From: JASHUC01 sp035523875
GTDB lineage: Bacteria; Pseudomonadota; Gammaproteobacteria; Steroidobacterales; Steroidobacteraceae
Reading direction: 5' to 3'
Length of the DNA stretch: 64,000 bases
NCBI GenBank assembly: GCA_035523875.1
Contig: DATKPY010000051.1
Span: 62,001-126,000 of the forward strand
Shown piece after piece: positions 9,258 to 17,900 of this stretch (position 1 is the stretch's first letter; every line of letters starts with the position of its first letter). Under the pieces are notes generated by a model, which had not been told where the DNA came from, made no database searches, and saw only the letters and a list, made by a program, of their open reading frames with translations. The translations under genes and the position numbers were made by a program.

Positions 9258-10735
9258 ACGAGGCGGCCCGCGATTCGCAGGCGGCAACCCTGCTCGCCGT
9301 CCTCGACCGCCACCCCGGCCGGCGCGTGTGGGTCATTGGCGATCTGATGCTCGATGAATACGTGATGGGAGCCGTCGAGCGGATCTCGCCCGAGGCGCCC
9401 GTGCCGGTGGTACGCGTGCGCGCCACGGAGTACCGCCTGGGCGGCGCAGCGAACGTGGCGCGCCAGGCAGCGGTGCTCCGCGCACACGTGAGCTTGGCCG
9501 GCGTGGTTGGCGCGGACGAGGCGGGGCGGGAGCTCTTGAGGCTCTGCAGCGCAGCGGGCATCGCCACCGATGCCGTGCAGCAGCTCGCCGATCGGCCCAC
9601 GACGCACAAGCTGCGCGTACTCGGCCACAGCCAGCAGCTCCTGCGGCTCGACTGGGAGGACTCGCGGCCCTGCCCGGGTGACCGGGGCGAAGCCATGCTC
9701 GCGCAGCTCGCGGCGGCCGGAGGCCCGGACGCGATCGTTCTGAGCGACTACGCCAAGGGCGTGATCTCCCCCGAGCTCATCGCCGCGGCTCGAGCGGCGA
9801 GTGGCGGTGCGCCCGTGCTCGTCGATCCGAAGCATCGCGACTTCACCCGTTATCGAGGCGCTACCATCCTCACGCCCAATCTGCGTGAGCTCGAGGCGGC
9901 CGCCGGCGTACCGCTCCCCGCCGATGACAGCGCATTGATCGCCGCGCACGCGCGCCGGCTCGCGCGCGCGGCGGAGCTCGACTCGGTGATCGTCACCTTG
10001 GGCGATCGGGGGATGCTCGTCGTGCCGGCGCAGGGGCCGGAGACGGCGATACCCGCCGCCAAGCGTGCGGTGTACGACGTGACGGGCGCGGGCGATACCG
10101 CAATCGCCGCGCTTGCCGTCTCCTTGGCCGCGCGTGCATCGCTCCTCGATGCGGCGCGCATCGCGAACGCCGCCGCGGGCGTCTCGGTGGGCGAAGTGGG
10201 CGCGGTTGCGGTCGAGCCTGCCAGCATTCGCAGTGCGCTTGCGGCGCTGCCCGAGGGGAAGCTGCTCGGCCGCGAGGCGCTCATCGAGCGTGCAGCCTCC
10301 TGGCGCCTTGCAGGCAAGCGGGTCGTGTTCACGAACGGCTGCTTCGACCTGCTGCATTCGGGCCATCTCGCACTCCTCGAGAGCGCCGCCCGGCTCGGCG
10401 ACAAGCTGGTGCTCGCCATCAACAGCGACGAGTCGGTGCGCCGGCTCAAGGGTCCAGAGCGCCCGCTCGTGCCGGCGGCCGAGCGCGCGGCGCTGCTGGC
10501 CGCGTTGAGCTTCGTCGATGCGGTCACGATCTTCGAGGAAGACACGCCGCTCGAGACCCTCGCGGCGGTGCGGCCGCACGTGCTCGTCAAGGGAGCCGAC
10601 TACCGCGCGGACCAGATCGTCGGCCGCGAGCTCGTCGAGTCCCTCGGCGGTCGCGTCGCGCTCGTGCCGCTCGTGCCCGAGAAGTCCACCTCGGCCCTGG
10701 TCGCAAGGATTCGCGGCACCGGCGGCCGGCGCTAG
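9254..10735 (+). CDS. hldE: Bifunctional heptose-7-phosphate kinase / heptose-1-phosphate adenylyltransferase
   Basis: The 493-residue protein joins two enzymes of ADP-heptose synthesis. The N-terminal part is a ribokinase-fold kinase, with the LGGAANVA motif near residue 68 and the catalytic VTGAGDT near 275-281. The C-terminal part from about residue 355 is a nucleotidyltransferase, with TNGCFDLLHSGH, whose HSGH at 368-371 is the HxGH-type nucleotide site. Length and domain order match E. coli HldE (477 residues). The ATG at 9254 overlaps the gmhB stop. An upstream in-frame start at 9200 lies deep inside gmhB and is unlikely. The last codons fall in one copy of a 20-base direct repeat that recurs just after the stop. 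Confidence 0.96.
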   Translation: MNEAARDSQAATLLAVLDRHPGRRVWVIGDLMLDEYVMGAVERISPEAPVPVVRVRATEYRLGGAANVARQAAVLRAHVSLAGVVGADEAGRELLRLCSAAGIATDAVQQLADRPTTHKLRVLGHSQQLLRLDWEDSRPCPGDRGEAMLAQLAAAGGPDAIVLSDYAKGVISPELIAAARAASGGAPVLVDPKHRDFTRYRGATILTPNLRELEAAAGVPLPADDSALIAAHARRLARAAELDSVIVTLGDRGMLVVPAQGPETAIPAAKRAVYDVTGAGDTAIAALAVSLAARASLLDAARIANAAAGVSVGEVGAVAVEPASIRSALAALPEGKLLGREALIERAASWRLAGKRVVFTNGCFDLLHSGHLALLESAARLGDKLVLAINSDESVRRLKGPERPLVPAAERAALLAALSFVDAVTIFEEDTPLETLAAVRPHVLVKGADYRADQIVGRELVESLGGRVALVPLVPEKSTSALVARIRGTGGRR

Positions 10736-10760
10736 CGCGGTCGCGGCACCGGCGGCCGGC
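10711..10760. repeat. Perfect 20-base direct repeat at the hldE 3' end
   Basis: Bases 10711-10730 are repeated exactly at 10741-10760, a period of 30 bases. The first copy encodes the last residues of HldE, and the second occupies the space just before the CHAD gene start. The ten bases between the copies contain the hldE stop codon and are not repeated. This looks like a short local duplication. Each copy includes a GCCGGC palindrome core. Confidence 0.85.
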
Positions 10761-10762
10761 AG

Positions 10763-11671
10763 ATGGAGCGCGCACTCAAGCGCACCGAGACCGCGGCGCA
10801 CGGCGTGCGCCGCATCGTGCGCCAGCGCCTCGAGCAGGTGATCCGGCGCCTCTCGCAGCGCCCGTTGCCCGATGCCGCGATTCACCGCTCGCGCAAGGAG
10901 CTCAAGAAGACCCGGGCGGGCTTGCGCCTGCTGCGCGATGCGCTCGGCGAGCACGCCTACTCGCGCGCGAACAGGCAGGTGCGGGATGCCGCGCGACCGT
11001 TGAGCGTGATTCGCGATGCGCGCGCGCTCATCGATCAGCTGAACGAGCTCGCGCGGCGCCCCTCCGCGCGCCTGCCGGCCGCCGGGGTGGCCGCGCTGCG
11101 TGCCGTGCTCGAGTCCGAGCGCCGCGCGGTGCGACGCCGGCTCGTCATCCGCCACGAGGAGCTCGACCGCGCGCTCGCGGCGCTGCGCGCGCTGCGCGAG
11201 GAGAGCGGCGAGTGGCGCGTCGGGCGCCGCGGTTGGCCGGTGTTGGGCTGCGGCCTGCGCCGGGTCTATCGCGCCGGGCGTGCCGCGGGCGAGGTGGCGC
11301 GCCGGTACCCGACGGCGGCGAATCTGCACGAGTGGCGCAAGCAGGTGAAGTACCTGTGGTATCAGCTGCAGATCCTCGAGCCCGCGCGTCCGCGGACGCT
11401 CGGCCGCTGGATCGCTCAGGCGCGCGAGCTGGGTGACACCCTGGGCGACGATCACGACTTTGCGGTGCTCAAGGAGAAGCTCGCGCACGTGCCGCAGGCG
11501 CTGCCGGATGCGCAAGCGCGCGCGCGACTCGAGGGCGCAATCGACGCACGGCGCGGCGCGCTCGAGGAGAAGGCGCTCGCGCTCGGCCGGCGCGTCTACC
11601 GAGCGAAGCCGCGCGAGTTCGCGGAGCGGCTCGGCCGCTACGTACGCGACTGGCAACGCACGCGCGTCTAG
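10763..11671 (+). CDS. CHAD-domain protein
   Basis: This soluble, strongly basic 302-residue protein matches the CHAD (conserved histidine alpha-helical) domain. It opens with a helix carrying HRSRKELKKTRAGLRLLRD (residues about 34-52). It later has LHEWRKQVKYLWYQLQIL and GDTLGDDHDFAVL, the conserved His and basic positions of the family. CHAD domains bind polyphosphate granules through their basic surface and often sit beside CYTH/triphosphate tunnel genes, but no CYTH gene is visible here. It starts 27 bases after hldE and may be read through from it. The role in this organism is inferred from the domain alone. Confidence 0.85.
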   Translation: MERALKRTETAAHGVRRIVRQRLEQVIRRLSQRPLPDAAIHRSRKELKKTRAGLRLLRDALGEHAYSRANRQVRDAARPLSVIRDARALIDQLNELARRPSARLPAAGVAALRAVLESERRAVRRRLVIRHEELDRALAALRALREESGEWRVGRRGWPVLGCGLRRVYRAGRAAGEVARRYPTAANLHEWRKQVKYLWYQLQILEPARPRTLGRWIAQARELGDTLGDDHDFAVLKEKLAHVPQALPDAQARARLEGAIDARRGALEEKALALGRRVYRAKPREFAERLGRYVRDWQRTRV

Positions 11672-11704
11672 CGGCGAGCGAGCGCAGCGCTCAGCCCGTA
11701 GCGC

Positions 11705-12697
11705 TCAGCCACCCTCGCGCTCGCTGTCGAGCTGCATCATGTGCTCGGGCGCGTAGCGCGAGCCGGCAATCGCGCCGGCCGGAACGGCCGCCTCGATCCG
11801 ATCCATCTCCTCGGGGGAGAGCTGCATCGCGAGCGCCTCGATCGCTTGGGCGAGACCGGCGCGGCGCGTGGTGCCGATGAGCGGCACGATGTCGGCGCCG
11901 CGCGCGAGCACCCAGGCGATGGCGAGCTGCGCGCTCGTGACCCCACGCTCCCGCGCGAGCGCGGCCAGCGCTTGGGCGAGCACCACGTTGCGGCGGTAAT
12001 TCTCTCCCTGGAAGCGCGGCATGTGCGCGCGCAGCCCCGGTACGCTCTGCGGCAGCGTCGCAGTGAGCAGGCCGCGGCTCAGCACTCCGTAGGCGGTGAT
12101 CGCGATGCCGAGCTCACGCACGGTCGGCAGGATCCGCGCCTCGATACCGCGGCTCGCGAGCGAGTACTCGATCTGCAGATCCGCGATTGGGTGCACGGAA
12201 TGGGCCCGACGGATCGTCGCGGCGCCAACCTCGGAGAGCCCGACGAAACGCACGTGACCCGAGCGGATGAGATCGGCGATCGCTCCCACCGTCTCCTCGA
12301 TGGGCACTGTGGGGTCGAGGCGCGCGGGCCGGTAGATGTCGATGTAATCCGTGCCGAGGCGCTTCAAGCTGTACGCAGCGAAGTTCTTCACCGCCTGCGG
12401 GCGCGCATCGATTCCTGCGAACGCACCGCCCGGAGTCCGCAGCGCGCCGAACTTCACGCTGATGAGCGCGCGCCGTCGCGTCTCGCCGGCGAGCGCGCGC
12501 CCGATGAGCAGCTCGTTGTGGCCCATCCCGTAGAAGTCGCCGGTGTCGATGAGCGTGACGCCCGCATCGAGCGCCGCGTGGAGGGTCGCGATGCTCTCCG
12601 CGGGATCCGCTGGACCGTAGAAGTCCGACATGCCCATGCAGCCGAGCCCGATCCGTGAGACCTGCGGGCCGAATCGGCCGAGCGGTAGATGCTGCAT
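11705..12697 (-). CDS. Aldo/keto reductase
   Basis: The 330-residue protein has the AKR barrel features: an N-terminal LGRFGPQVSRIGLGCMGMS, GVTLIDTGDFYG with Asp51 and Tyr56, Lys82 in ISVKFG, and a late NADPH-binding segment around PLIGTTRRAG. It should reduce aldehydes or ketones with NADPH in the cytosol. The usual catalytic His of the DxYxxHR motif is replaced: here the motif reads DIYRPAR, with Ala125 in its place. Related bacterial AKRs with the sequence QPAR are known, so this need not mean an inactive enzyme. The gene ends 33 bases from the convergent CHAD gene and is divergent from sixA. Confidence 0.88.
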   Translation of the reverse strand: MQHLPLGRFGPQVSRIGLGCMGMSDFYGPADPAESIATLHAALDAGVTLIDTGDFYGMGHNELLIGRALAGETRRRALISVKFGALRTPGGAFAGIDARPQAVKNFAAYSLKRLGTDYIDIYRPARLDPTVPIEETVGAIADLIRSGHVRFVGLSEVGAATIRRAHSVHPIADLQIEYSLASRGIEARILPTVRELGIAITAYGVLSRGLLTATLPQSVPGLRAHMPRFQGENYRRNVVLAQALAALARERGVTSAQLAIAWVLARGADIVPLIGTTRRAGLAQAIEALAMQLSPEEMDRIEAAVPAGAIAGSRYAPEHMMQLDSEREGG

Positions 12698-12744
12698 GGG
12701 TGTACCCCGGACACCGGATGCGTCTAATCTCTCACTCCGAGATG

Positions 12745-13242
12745 ATGCGCGTCTATGTCATCCGCCATGCCTCGGCGTACGAGCGCGACCGCAGCCGTTG
12801 GCCGGACGACCGGCGGCGCCCGCTCACGGCCGAGGGCGCGAGGAAGTTTCGCCGCGCGGCCGCCGGGCTCGCGCGCATCGCCATCACCGTCGACCGCGTG
12901 CTCGCGAGCCCGCTCGCGCGCGCGCGGCAGACGGCGGAGATCCTCACCCGCGAGATGGGCTGGCCGCGCGCAGTGGAGAGCGCGGAGCTCGCGCCGGGGC
13001 GCAGCGCCGCGCAGGTGCTCGCGGCCCTGCGCGATCAGGGCGTGGCGAGCCTCGCCGCCGTGGGCCACGAGCCGGGCTTGAGCGAGCTCATCGCCTTGGG
13101 GCTCGGCGGGCCGGGTATCGAGTTGCGCTTCGAGCTGAAGAAAGGCGGCGTCGCGTGCCTGTGCTTTCCGGCCGCGGTCGGCCCCGGCCGCGCGTACCTC
13201 GAATGGCTGCTCGCGCCGCGGATGCTGCGCGCGCTCGCTTGA
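12745..13242 (+). CDS. sixA: SixA-like phosphohistidine phosphatase
   Basis: The protein has 165 residues and is a small member of the histidine phosphatase superfamily. It begins MRVYVIRHASAYERD, with the phospho-accepting His8 after Arg7, as in E. coli SixA. RPLTAEGARKF and the SPLARARQTAEIL segment follow, and the second catalytic His lies in VGHEPGLSELI. SixA removes phosphate from His residues of phosphorelay or PTS phosphocarrier proteins. The start is set by homology. An ATG one codon earlier (12742) is also possible, and longer forms run into the AKR promoter region. It ends four bases from the convergent rimO gene. Confidence 0.88.
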   Translation: MRVYVIRHASAYERDRSRWPDDRRRPLTAEGARKFRRAAAGLARIAITVDRVLASPLARARQTAEILTREMGWPRAVESAELAPGRSAAQVLAALRDQGVASLAAVGHEPGLSELIALGLGGPGIELRFELKKGGVACLCFPAAVGPGRAYLEWLLAPRMLRALA

Positions 13243-13246
13243 ATCG

Positions 13247-14596
13247 TCAGCCTGCGCGATGCGAGCGGGCGCTCGCGAGCTCGGCGTGCAAGTCGTACGC
13301 GTCGGACCCGGTGATCTGCACCTCGACCAGCTCGCCCGGCGCGAGGTGGGCGGCATCCGCGATACGCACCACACCGTCGATCTCCGGGGCTTCGGCGGCG
13401 CTGCGCCCGATCGCGCATCCCGCCTCCACATCGACCGCGTCGATGAGCGCTTCGATCTTCCGGCCGACGCGTGCGGCGAGCCGGCGCGTGCTCACCTGCC
13501 GCGCGAGCTCCATCACCCGCGAGTAACGCTCCTCCTGCACTTGCGGGGCGACCGGTCCGGGCAGGTCATTCGCCTTGGCGCCCTCGATCGGGGAATACTT
13601 GAAGCAGCCGACGCGATCGAGCTCAGCTTCCTCGAGCCAGTCGATGAGCTCCTCGAACTCGGCGTCCGTCTCGCCGGGAAACCCGACGATGAAGCTGCTC
13701 CTCACCGCGAGCTCGGGGACGCGTGCACGCCAGGCGCGGATGCGCGCAAGCGTGTTCTCGGACTGCGCCGGCCGGCGCATCCGCTTGAGCACGCTCGCGC
13801 TCGCGTGCTGGAAGGGCACATCGAGATAGGGCAGCACCCGTCCCTCGGCCATGAGGTCGATCACCGCATCCACGTGCGGATACGGGTAAACGTAGTGCAG
13901 GCGCACCCACACGCCGAGCGAGCCGAGCGCGCGCGCAAGATCGAGGAAACGCGTCGCGTGGCTCGCGCCGCGCCAGCTCGCGCGCTGGTAACGCAGATCG
14001 GCGCCGTAGGCGCTCGTGTCCTGCGAGATCACGAGCAGCTCGCGCACTCCCGCTGCCACCAGCCGCTCGGCTTCCTCCAGCACCTCGTCGATGCGTCGGC
14101 TCGCAAGCCGCCCGCGCAGGCTCGGGATGATGCAGAAGCTGCAGCGGTTGTTGCAGCCTTCCGAGATCTTGAGATAGGCGTAGTGCCGCGGCGTGAGGCG
14201 GATGCCCTGTCGCGGCACGAGATCGAGCCGCGGGTCGTGGCGCGGCGCGAGGTGCTCGTGCACTGCCCCGATCACATCCTCGTAGGCGTGGGGTCCGGTG
14301 ATCTTGAGCACGCTCGGATGGCGCTCGCGGATGCGCTCGGGCCTCGCTCCGAGGCACCCGGTGACGATCACGCGGCCGTTCTCGGCGAGCGCTTCGCCGA
14401 TGGCATCGAGCGACTCGTCGACCGCCGCCTCGATGAAGCCGCAGGTGTTGACGACCACGAGGTCGGCGCCCGCGTACGTCGGGGCGATCTCGTAGCCCTC
14501 GGCGCGCAGGCTCGTGAGGATGCGCTCGGAATCGACGAGCGCTTTGGGGCACCCGAGGCTCACGAAGCCGACTCGGGGCGCGCGCGGAGATCTCAC
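13247..14596 (-). CDS. rimO: Ribosomal protein S12 methylthiotransferase
   Basis: RimO adds a methylthio group to Asp88/89 of ribosomal protein S12. The 449-residue protein has the three N-terminal cluster cysteines Cys16 (LGCPKALVDSE), Cys52 (VNTCGFI) and Cys81 (VTGCLGA), and the radical-SAM triad Cys148, Cys152 and Cys155 (EGCNNRCSFC). A C-terminal TRAM domain follows. The sequence LGCPKALVDSE separates RimO from MiaB. The GTG at 14596 overlaps the stop of the upstream 61-codon gene (GTGA) and gives the standard length. A longer reading frame upstream has no family similarity. Confidence 0.95.
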   Translation of the reverse strand: MRSPRAPRVGFVSLGCPKALVDSERILTSLRAEGYEIAPTYAGADLVVVNTCGFIEAAVDESLDAIGEALAENGRVIVTGCLGARPERIRERHPSVLKITGPHAYEDVIGAVHEHLAPRHDPRLDLVPRQGIRLTPRHYAYLKISEGCNNRCSFCIIPSLRGRLASRRIDEVLEEAERLVAAGVRELLVISQDTSAYGADLRYQRASWRGASHATRFLDLARALGSLGVWVRLHYVYPYPHVDAVIDLMAEGRVLPYLDVPFQHASASVLKRMRRPAQSENTLARIRAWRARVPELAVRSSFIVGFPGETDAEFEELIDWLEEAELDRVGCFKYSPIEGAKANDLPGPVAPQVQEERYSRVMELARQVSTRRLAARVGRKIEALIDAVDVEAGCAIGRSAAEAPEIDGVVRIADAAHLAPGELVEVQITGSDAYDLHAELASARSHRAG

Positions 14597-14778
14597 TGCG
14601 CGGCGGCGTCGTCGGAGAGTTGAGCCGCGGGGCGGGAAGCGGCGCGGCCGGCGGTCGAGTGACGCACGCTCCACAGTGCCAAGAACAGCGCGAGGGCTGC
14701 GATGGGCATGAGCAGCCAGGGCCATACGGCCGGGCGGCGCTCGGTGCTCGGGTGCAGCGACTCGGAGGACTTGGACAT
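14593..14778 (-). CDS. Small single-pass membrane protein coupled to rimO
   Basis: This 61-residue protein has one clear membrane segment (VWPWLLMPIAALALFLALWSV, about residues 18-38) between a short Ser/Pro-rich N terminus and an Ala-rich tail. I do not recognise a family. Its stop codon overlaps the GTG start of rimO by four bases, which strongly suggests that it is translated and coupled to rimO. The positive residues after the helix (RHSTAGR) would favour the C terminus in the cytoplasm. Any link with S12 modification is only inferred from position. Confidence 0.65.
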   Translation of the reverse strand: MSKSSESLHPSTERRPAVWPWLLMPIAALALFLALWSVRHSTAGRAASRPAAQLSDDAAAQ

Positions 14779-14844
14779 GGCGCGGAGCCTACTCTCACCG
14801 CCTGCCGGCCGGCAACCGAGCGGCGCACGGATCGAGGGGCTCGC

Positions 14845-15303
14845 TCAGAGGAGCCGCTCGATTCGCGCGTGCGCGCCGCCCGCGCGGAGCTCCAGGAACC
14901 CGACGGTGACCGGCAGCTTGAAGCGCCGCGGGCCGGCGCTGCCGGGATTGACGTACAGAACGCCGTCGCGTGCGCTCGCCGAGGGCCGGTGGGAGTGGCC
15001 GGCGATGACGACGGCCGGTCGCGCCGCTCGCGGCTCGAGCTCGAGCGTGTTGAGGTCGTGCAGTACGTGGATGCGCACGCCGTCGAGCTCCAGGGCGGCG
15101 GTCTCGGGGATGGCGCGCGCCCAGCCGCCGCGATCGTTGTTGCCGCGAACCGCGTGCACGGGCGCGAGCGCCCGCAGCCGCTCGAGCACCTCGGGGGTGC
15201 CGATGTCGCCGGCGTGGATGATCAGGTCGACTCCGGCGAGCGCCCGCAATGCCTCCTCGCGCACGAGGCCGTGCGTGTCGGAGATCAGCCCGGCGACTCG
15301 CAC
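14845..15303 (-). CDS. YfcE/MJ0936-type metallophosphoesterase
   Basis: The 152-residue protein has the calcineurin-like metal-binding motifs in order: SDTHG (8-12), GDIGT with Asp33, GNND (54-57) and GHSHRP (102-107). The end VNPGSAGPRR is typical of the YfcE/MJ0936 subfamily of small manganese-dependent phosphodiesterases. The natural substrate is not known for most members. The GTG at 15303 begins VRVAGLISDTHG, the expected N terminus, two bases after the stop of the PEBP gene, so the two are probably co-transcribed. The long upstream extension in the same frame lies wholly inside the PEBP gene and is not protein-like. Confidence 0.9.
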   Translation of the reverse strand: MRVAGLISDTHGLVREEALRALAGVDLIIHAGDIGTPEVLERLRALAPVHAVRGNNDRGGWARAIPETAALELDGVRIHVLHDLNTLELEPRAARPAVVIAGHSHRPSASARDGVLYVNPGSAGPRRFKLPVTVGFLELRAGGAHARIERLL

Positions 15304-15305
15304 AC

Positions 15306-15920
15306 TCAGCGCCCGTAGTGGGCGATCAACTGAGCCTTGCCGAGAGCGGCCGCATCGGCGTACGAGGCAATGACCGTTGCCGTCGCATCGGGCGGAACGT
15401 TGAGCGTCGCGACGGGCAGCGCGTAGAGCCGGAAGACATAGCGATGGGGCCGACCGGGCGGCGGGCACGGACCACCGTAGCCTTCCGTGCCGAAGTCGGA
15501 GCGGCCCTGCACGGCGCCTGAGGGCAGCAGGTGTCTGCGGGGATCGCCCGCACCGGCCGGGAGCGAGCGTGCGCTCGCCGGGATGTCGTAGACGATCCAG
15601 TGCCAGAACCCCTCGGCCTGGGGCGCATCCGGGTCGTGCACCAAGAGCGCGAAACTGCGCGTGCCGTCGGGCGGATCGTGCCACGCGAGCGCCGGGGACA
15701 CGTCGCGTCCGCCGCAGCGCGTGTTCACTTGCGCCGCGTGCATCGAGCCGTGCTCGGGCAGATCCGGGCTCGAGAGGGCGAAGTGCGCGGCCGGCGGCGA
15801 GGCTGCGGCGTCCGCGGAGGACTGCGCGCGGATCGCTCGTGTGCCGGCGAGGCTTGCAACGGCAAGGGCCGCGAGCGCCGCGACGCTCAGCATCCTGTCC
15901 CAGAAAGCACGGTTCGGCAT
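15306..15920 (-). CDS. PEBP-family (YbhB/YbcL-like) exported protein
   Basis: The 204-residue protein begins with a signal peptide (about residues 1-32, ending near TRAIRAQS) and so is likely periplasmic. It then shows the phosphatidylethanolamine-binding-protein fold marks: LVHDPDAP, FWHWIVYDIP and the GPCPPPGRPHRY motif that forms the ligand site in bacterial YbhB/YbcL proteins. Their function is poorly known, and related YbcL affects host responses in some pathogens. The ATG at 15920 follows the ribosome site GGAGA by a few bases and is preferred over a longer start. It is the first gene of a two-gene unit with the phosphoesterase. Confidence 0.88.
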   Translation of the reverse strand: MPNRAFWDRMLSVAALAALAVASLAGTRAIRAQSSADAAASPPAAHFALSSPDLPEHGSMHAAQVNTRCGGRDVSPALAWHDPPDGTRSFALLVHDPDAPQAEGFWHWIVYDIPASARSLPAGAGDPRRHLLPSGAVQGRSDFGTEGYGGPCPPPGRPHRYVFRLYALPVATLNVPPDATATVIASYADAAALGKAQLIAHYGR

Positions 15921-16005
15921 GAGGTGTCTCCTACGCTCAGCGCCCAGTCTGCAATGCCCATGCGGATCTCGCAAACCCGCACGCTCTCATGCATAGTGTC
16001 TGCGC

Positions 16006-17304
16006 GTGAGCGCCGAGCATCGCAGGTTTCTGTTTGTCTCCTACACGGGACTGATCAGCGATATCGCCTGGCAGGTGGTCAAGGAGGGCCACGAGGTCCG
16101 CTACTGGATCCGCGACGAGAAGGATCGCGATATCGCCGATGGCTTCGTGCCCAAGGTCGAGGACTGGCGTCGCGAGATCGGCTGGGCAGACTTGATCGTC
16201 TTCGACGACACGCTCGGTCAGGGAGAGATCGCGCAGGCACTGCGGCGCGACGGCAAGCTGGTCGTCGGCGGCACCGCGTACACCGACCGCCTCGAGGACG
16301 ATCGCTCGTTCGGCCAGGAGGAGCTCAAGAAGGTCGGAGTGAGCATCCTCCCGTACCGCGAGTTCGACGACTTCGACGACGCCATCGCCTACGTCAAGGC
16401 GAACCCCGAACGCTACGTGATCAAGCCCTCGGGTGCCGCGGGGAACGTGAAGCGGCGGCTGTTCGTGGGCGACGAGGAGGACGGCGAGGACGTGGTGCGG
16501 GTGCTCGAGGCGTACAAGAAGTCCTTTCCCGACGAGATCAAGATCTTTCAGCTGCAGCGGCGCATGACCGGCGTCGAGATCGCCGTCGGCGCATTCTTCA
16601 ACGGCAAGGAGTTCGTCTATCCGATCAACGTGAACTTCGAGCACAAGAAGCTCTTTCCGGGGAACATCGGTCCGTCCACGGGCGAGATGGGCACCGCGAT
16701 GTTCTGGAGCGGGCCGAATCGGCTGTTCAACTCCACGCTCAAAAAGATGGAGCCGCGGCTCGCGGAGGAAGGCTACATCGGGTACATCGACTTGAACTGC
16801 ATCGTCAACGGCAACGGCATCTTCCCGCTCGAGTTCACGGCGCGCTTCGGCTATCCGACGATCAGCATTCAGCAGGAGGGGATGACGACGCCGCTCGGGC
16901 AGTTCCTGCTCGAGCTCGCCGGCGGCGCGAGCCCGCGCCTGAAGGTGAAGAGCGGCTTTCAGATCGGCGTGCGCATCGTCGTCTCACCGTTCCCGTTCGA
17001 TGACGATGCCACCTTCCTCTCCGTGTCGAAGAACGCAGCGATTCTCTTCAAGCGCGGAATTCCCGAGGAAGTGCACATCGAGGACGTGAAGCAGGTGAAC
17101 GGCCAGTGGTACGTCGCCGGCACCTCGGGCGTGGTGCTGATCGTCTGCGGGGTGGGCCAGACCATGCGCCAGGCACAGGCACAGGCCTACTCGCGCATTC
17201 GCAACATCATGATCCCCGACATGTACTACCGCGATGACATCGGAGAGCGCTGGTTCGAGGACCACGACCGGCTCCACACCTGGGGGTACCTCCGCGAGGT
17301 ATGA
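16006..17304 (+). CDS. PurD-like ATP-grasp ligase of unknown substrate
   Basis: The 432-residue protein resembles the ATP-grasp part of phosphoribosylamine-glycine ligase. A pre-ATP-grasp domain (residues 1-115, with LFVSYTGLISDIAW) is followed by ERYVIKPSGAAGNVKRR (ATP-binding Lys), a GVEIAVGAFFNG segment and LEFTARFGYPTI, which corresponds to the metal/ATP site EFNVRFGDPE of PurD. It is not a housekeeping PurD, because the N domain and the Gly-rich loop differ. The GTG at 16006 is the first sensible start. The stop overlaps the ATG of the methyltransferase, and a third small gene overlaps that one. This suggests that the three act on the same small molecule. The product is unknown. Confidence 0.75.
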   Translation: MSAEHRRFLFVSYTGLISDIAWQVVKEGHEVRYWIRDEKDRDIADGFVPKVEDWRREIGWADLIVFDDTLGQGEIAQALRRDGKLVVGGTAYTDRLEDDRSFGQEELKKVGVSILPYREFDDFDDAIAYVKANPERYVIKPSGAAGNVKRRLFVGDEEDGEDVVRVLEAYKKSFPDEIKIFQLQRRMTGVEIAVGAFFNGKEFVYPINVNFEHKKLFPGNIGPSTGEMGTAMFWSGPNRLFNSTLKKMEPRLAEEGYIGYIDLNCIVNGNGIFPLEFTARFGYPTISIQQEGMTTPLGQFLLELAGGASPRLKVKSGFQIGVRIVVSPFPFDDDATFLSVSKNAAILFKRGIPEEVHIEDVKQVNGQWYVAGTSGVVLIVCGVGQTMRQAQAQAYSRIRNIMIPDMYYRDDIGERWFEDHDRLHTWGYLREV

Positions 17305-17900
17305 CCGGCTTCGACGGCGCCTACTACCGCCGCTATTATTTCGATCCGCGCACCGCCGTGGTCTCTCGGCACGAGGCGCGCGCGCGCGCGCGCCTGATCG
17401 CGGCATTCGTCGAGCACGTAGGACTGCCCGTGCGACGCATCCTCGATGCAGGCTGTGGGATCGGCCTCATGCGCGCGCCGCTCCTCGCGCGCCTGAAGCG
17501 TGCCGCGTACGTTGGCGTCGAGGAGAGCGAGTACCTCTGCCGCCGCTACGGCTGGACACGCGGGCGCATCGAGCTCTACCGCTCCGGCGAGCCCTTCGAG
17601 CTCGTCATCTGCTACGACGTGCTGCAGTATCTCGACGATCGCGCGGCCGCGTGCGCACTCGCGAACCTCGCACGGCTCTGCCGCGCGGTGCTGTACTTCA
17701 GCGCGCTCACGCGCGCTGATTGGCGTGCGAGCTGCGATCGGCGCCGCACGGATGCGAACGTGCACATGCGCCCGGGCGAGTGGTACCGTGCGCGCCTCGC
17801 GCGTCGCTTCCGCGAGATCGGCGCCGGATTCTGGGTACGGCGCGGCGCGCCCCTCATCCTCTGGGAGCTCGAGCGGTGCGGCTGCACGTCACGTTCTTAG
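17301..17900 (+). CDS. Class I SAM-dependent methyltransferase
   Basis: The 199-residue protein has the SAM-binding motif ILDAGCGIGLMRAPL (Gly-rich loop at 51-55). An acidic VGVEES closes the second strand, and ELVICYDVLQYLDD is a typical motif IV. It lacks any extra domain that would name a substrate. The N terminus, FDGAYYRRYYFDPRTAVVS, resembles small methyltransferases found in biosynthetic clusters. It starts within the ATP-grasp stop (ATGA), so it should be translationally coupled to it. The last 25 bases are shared with the next gene. Confidence 0.82.
   Translation: MTGFDGAYYRRYYFDPRTAVVSRHEARARARLIAAFVEHVGLPVRRILDAGCGIGLMRAPLLARLKRAAYVGVEESEYLCRRYGWTRGRIELYRSGEPFELVICYDVLQYLDDRAAACALANLARLCRAVLYFSALTRADWRASCDRRRTDANVHMRPGEWYRARLARRFREIGAGFWVRRGAPLILWELERCGCTSRS

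Noticed and set aside
9188..11656. 822-codon minus-strand frame
   Set aside because: It lies opposite hldE and the CHAD gene, both with intact motifs. Its translation is Arg/His-rich and has no fold features.
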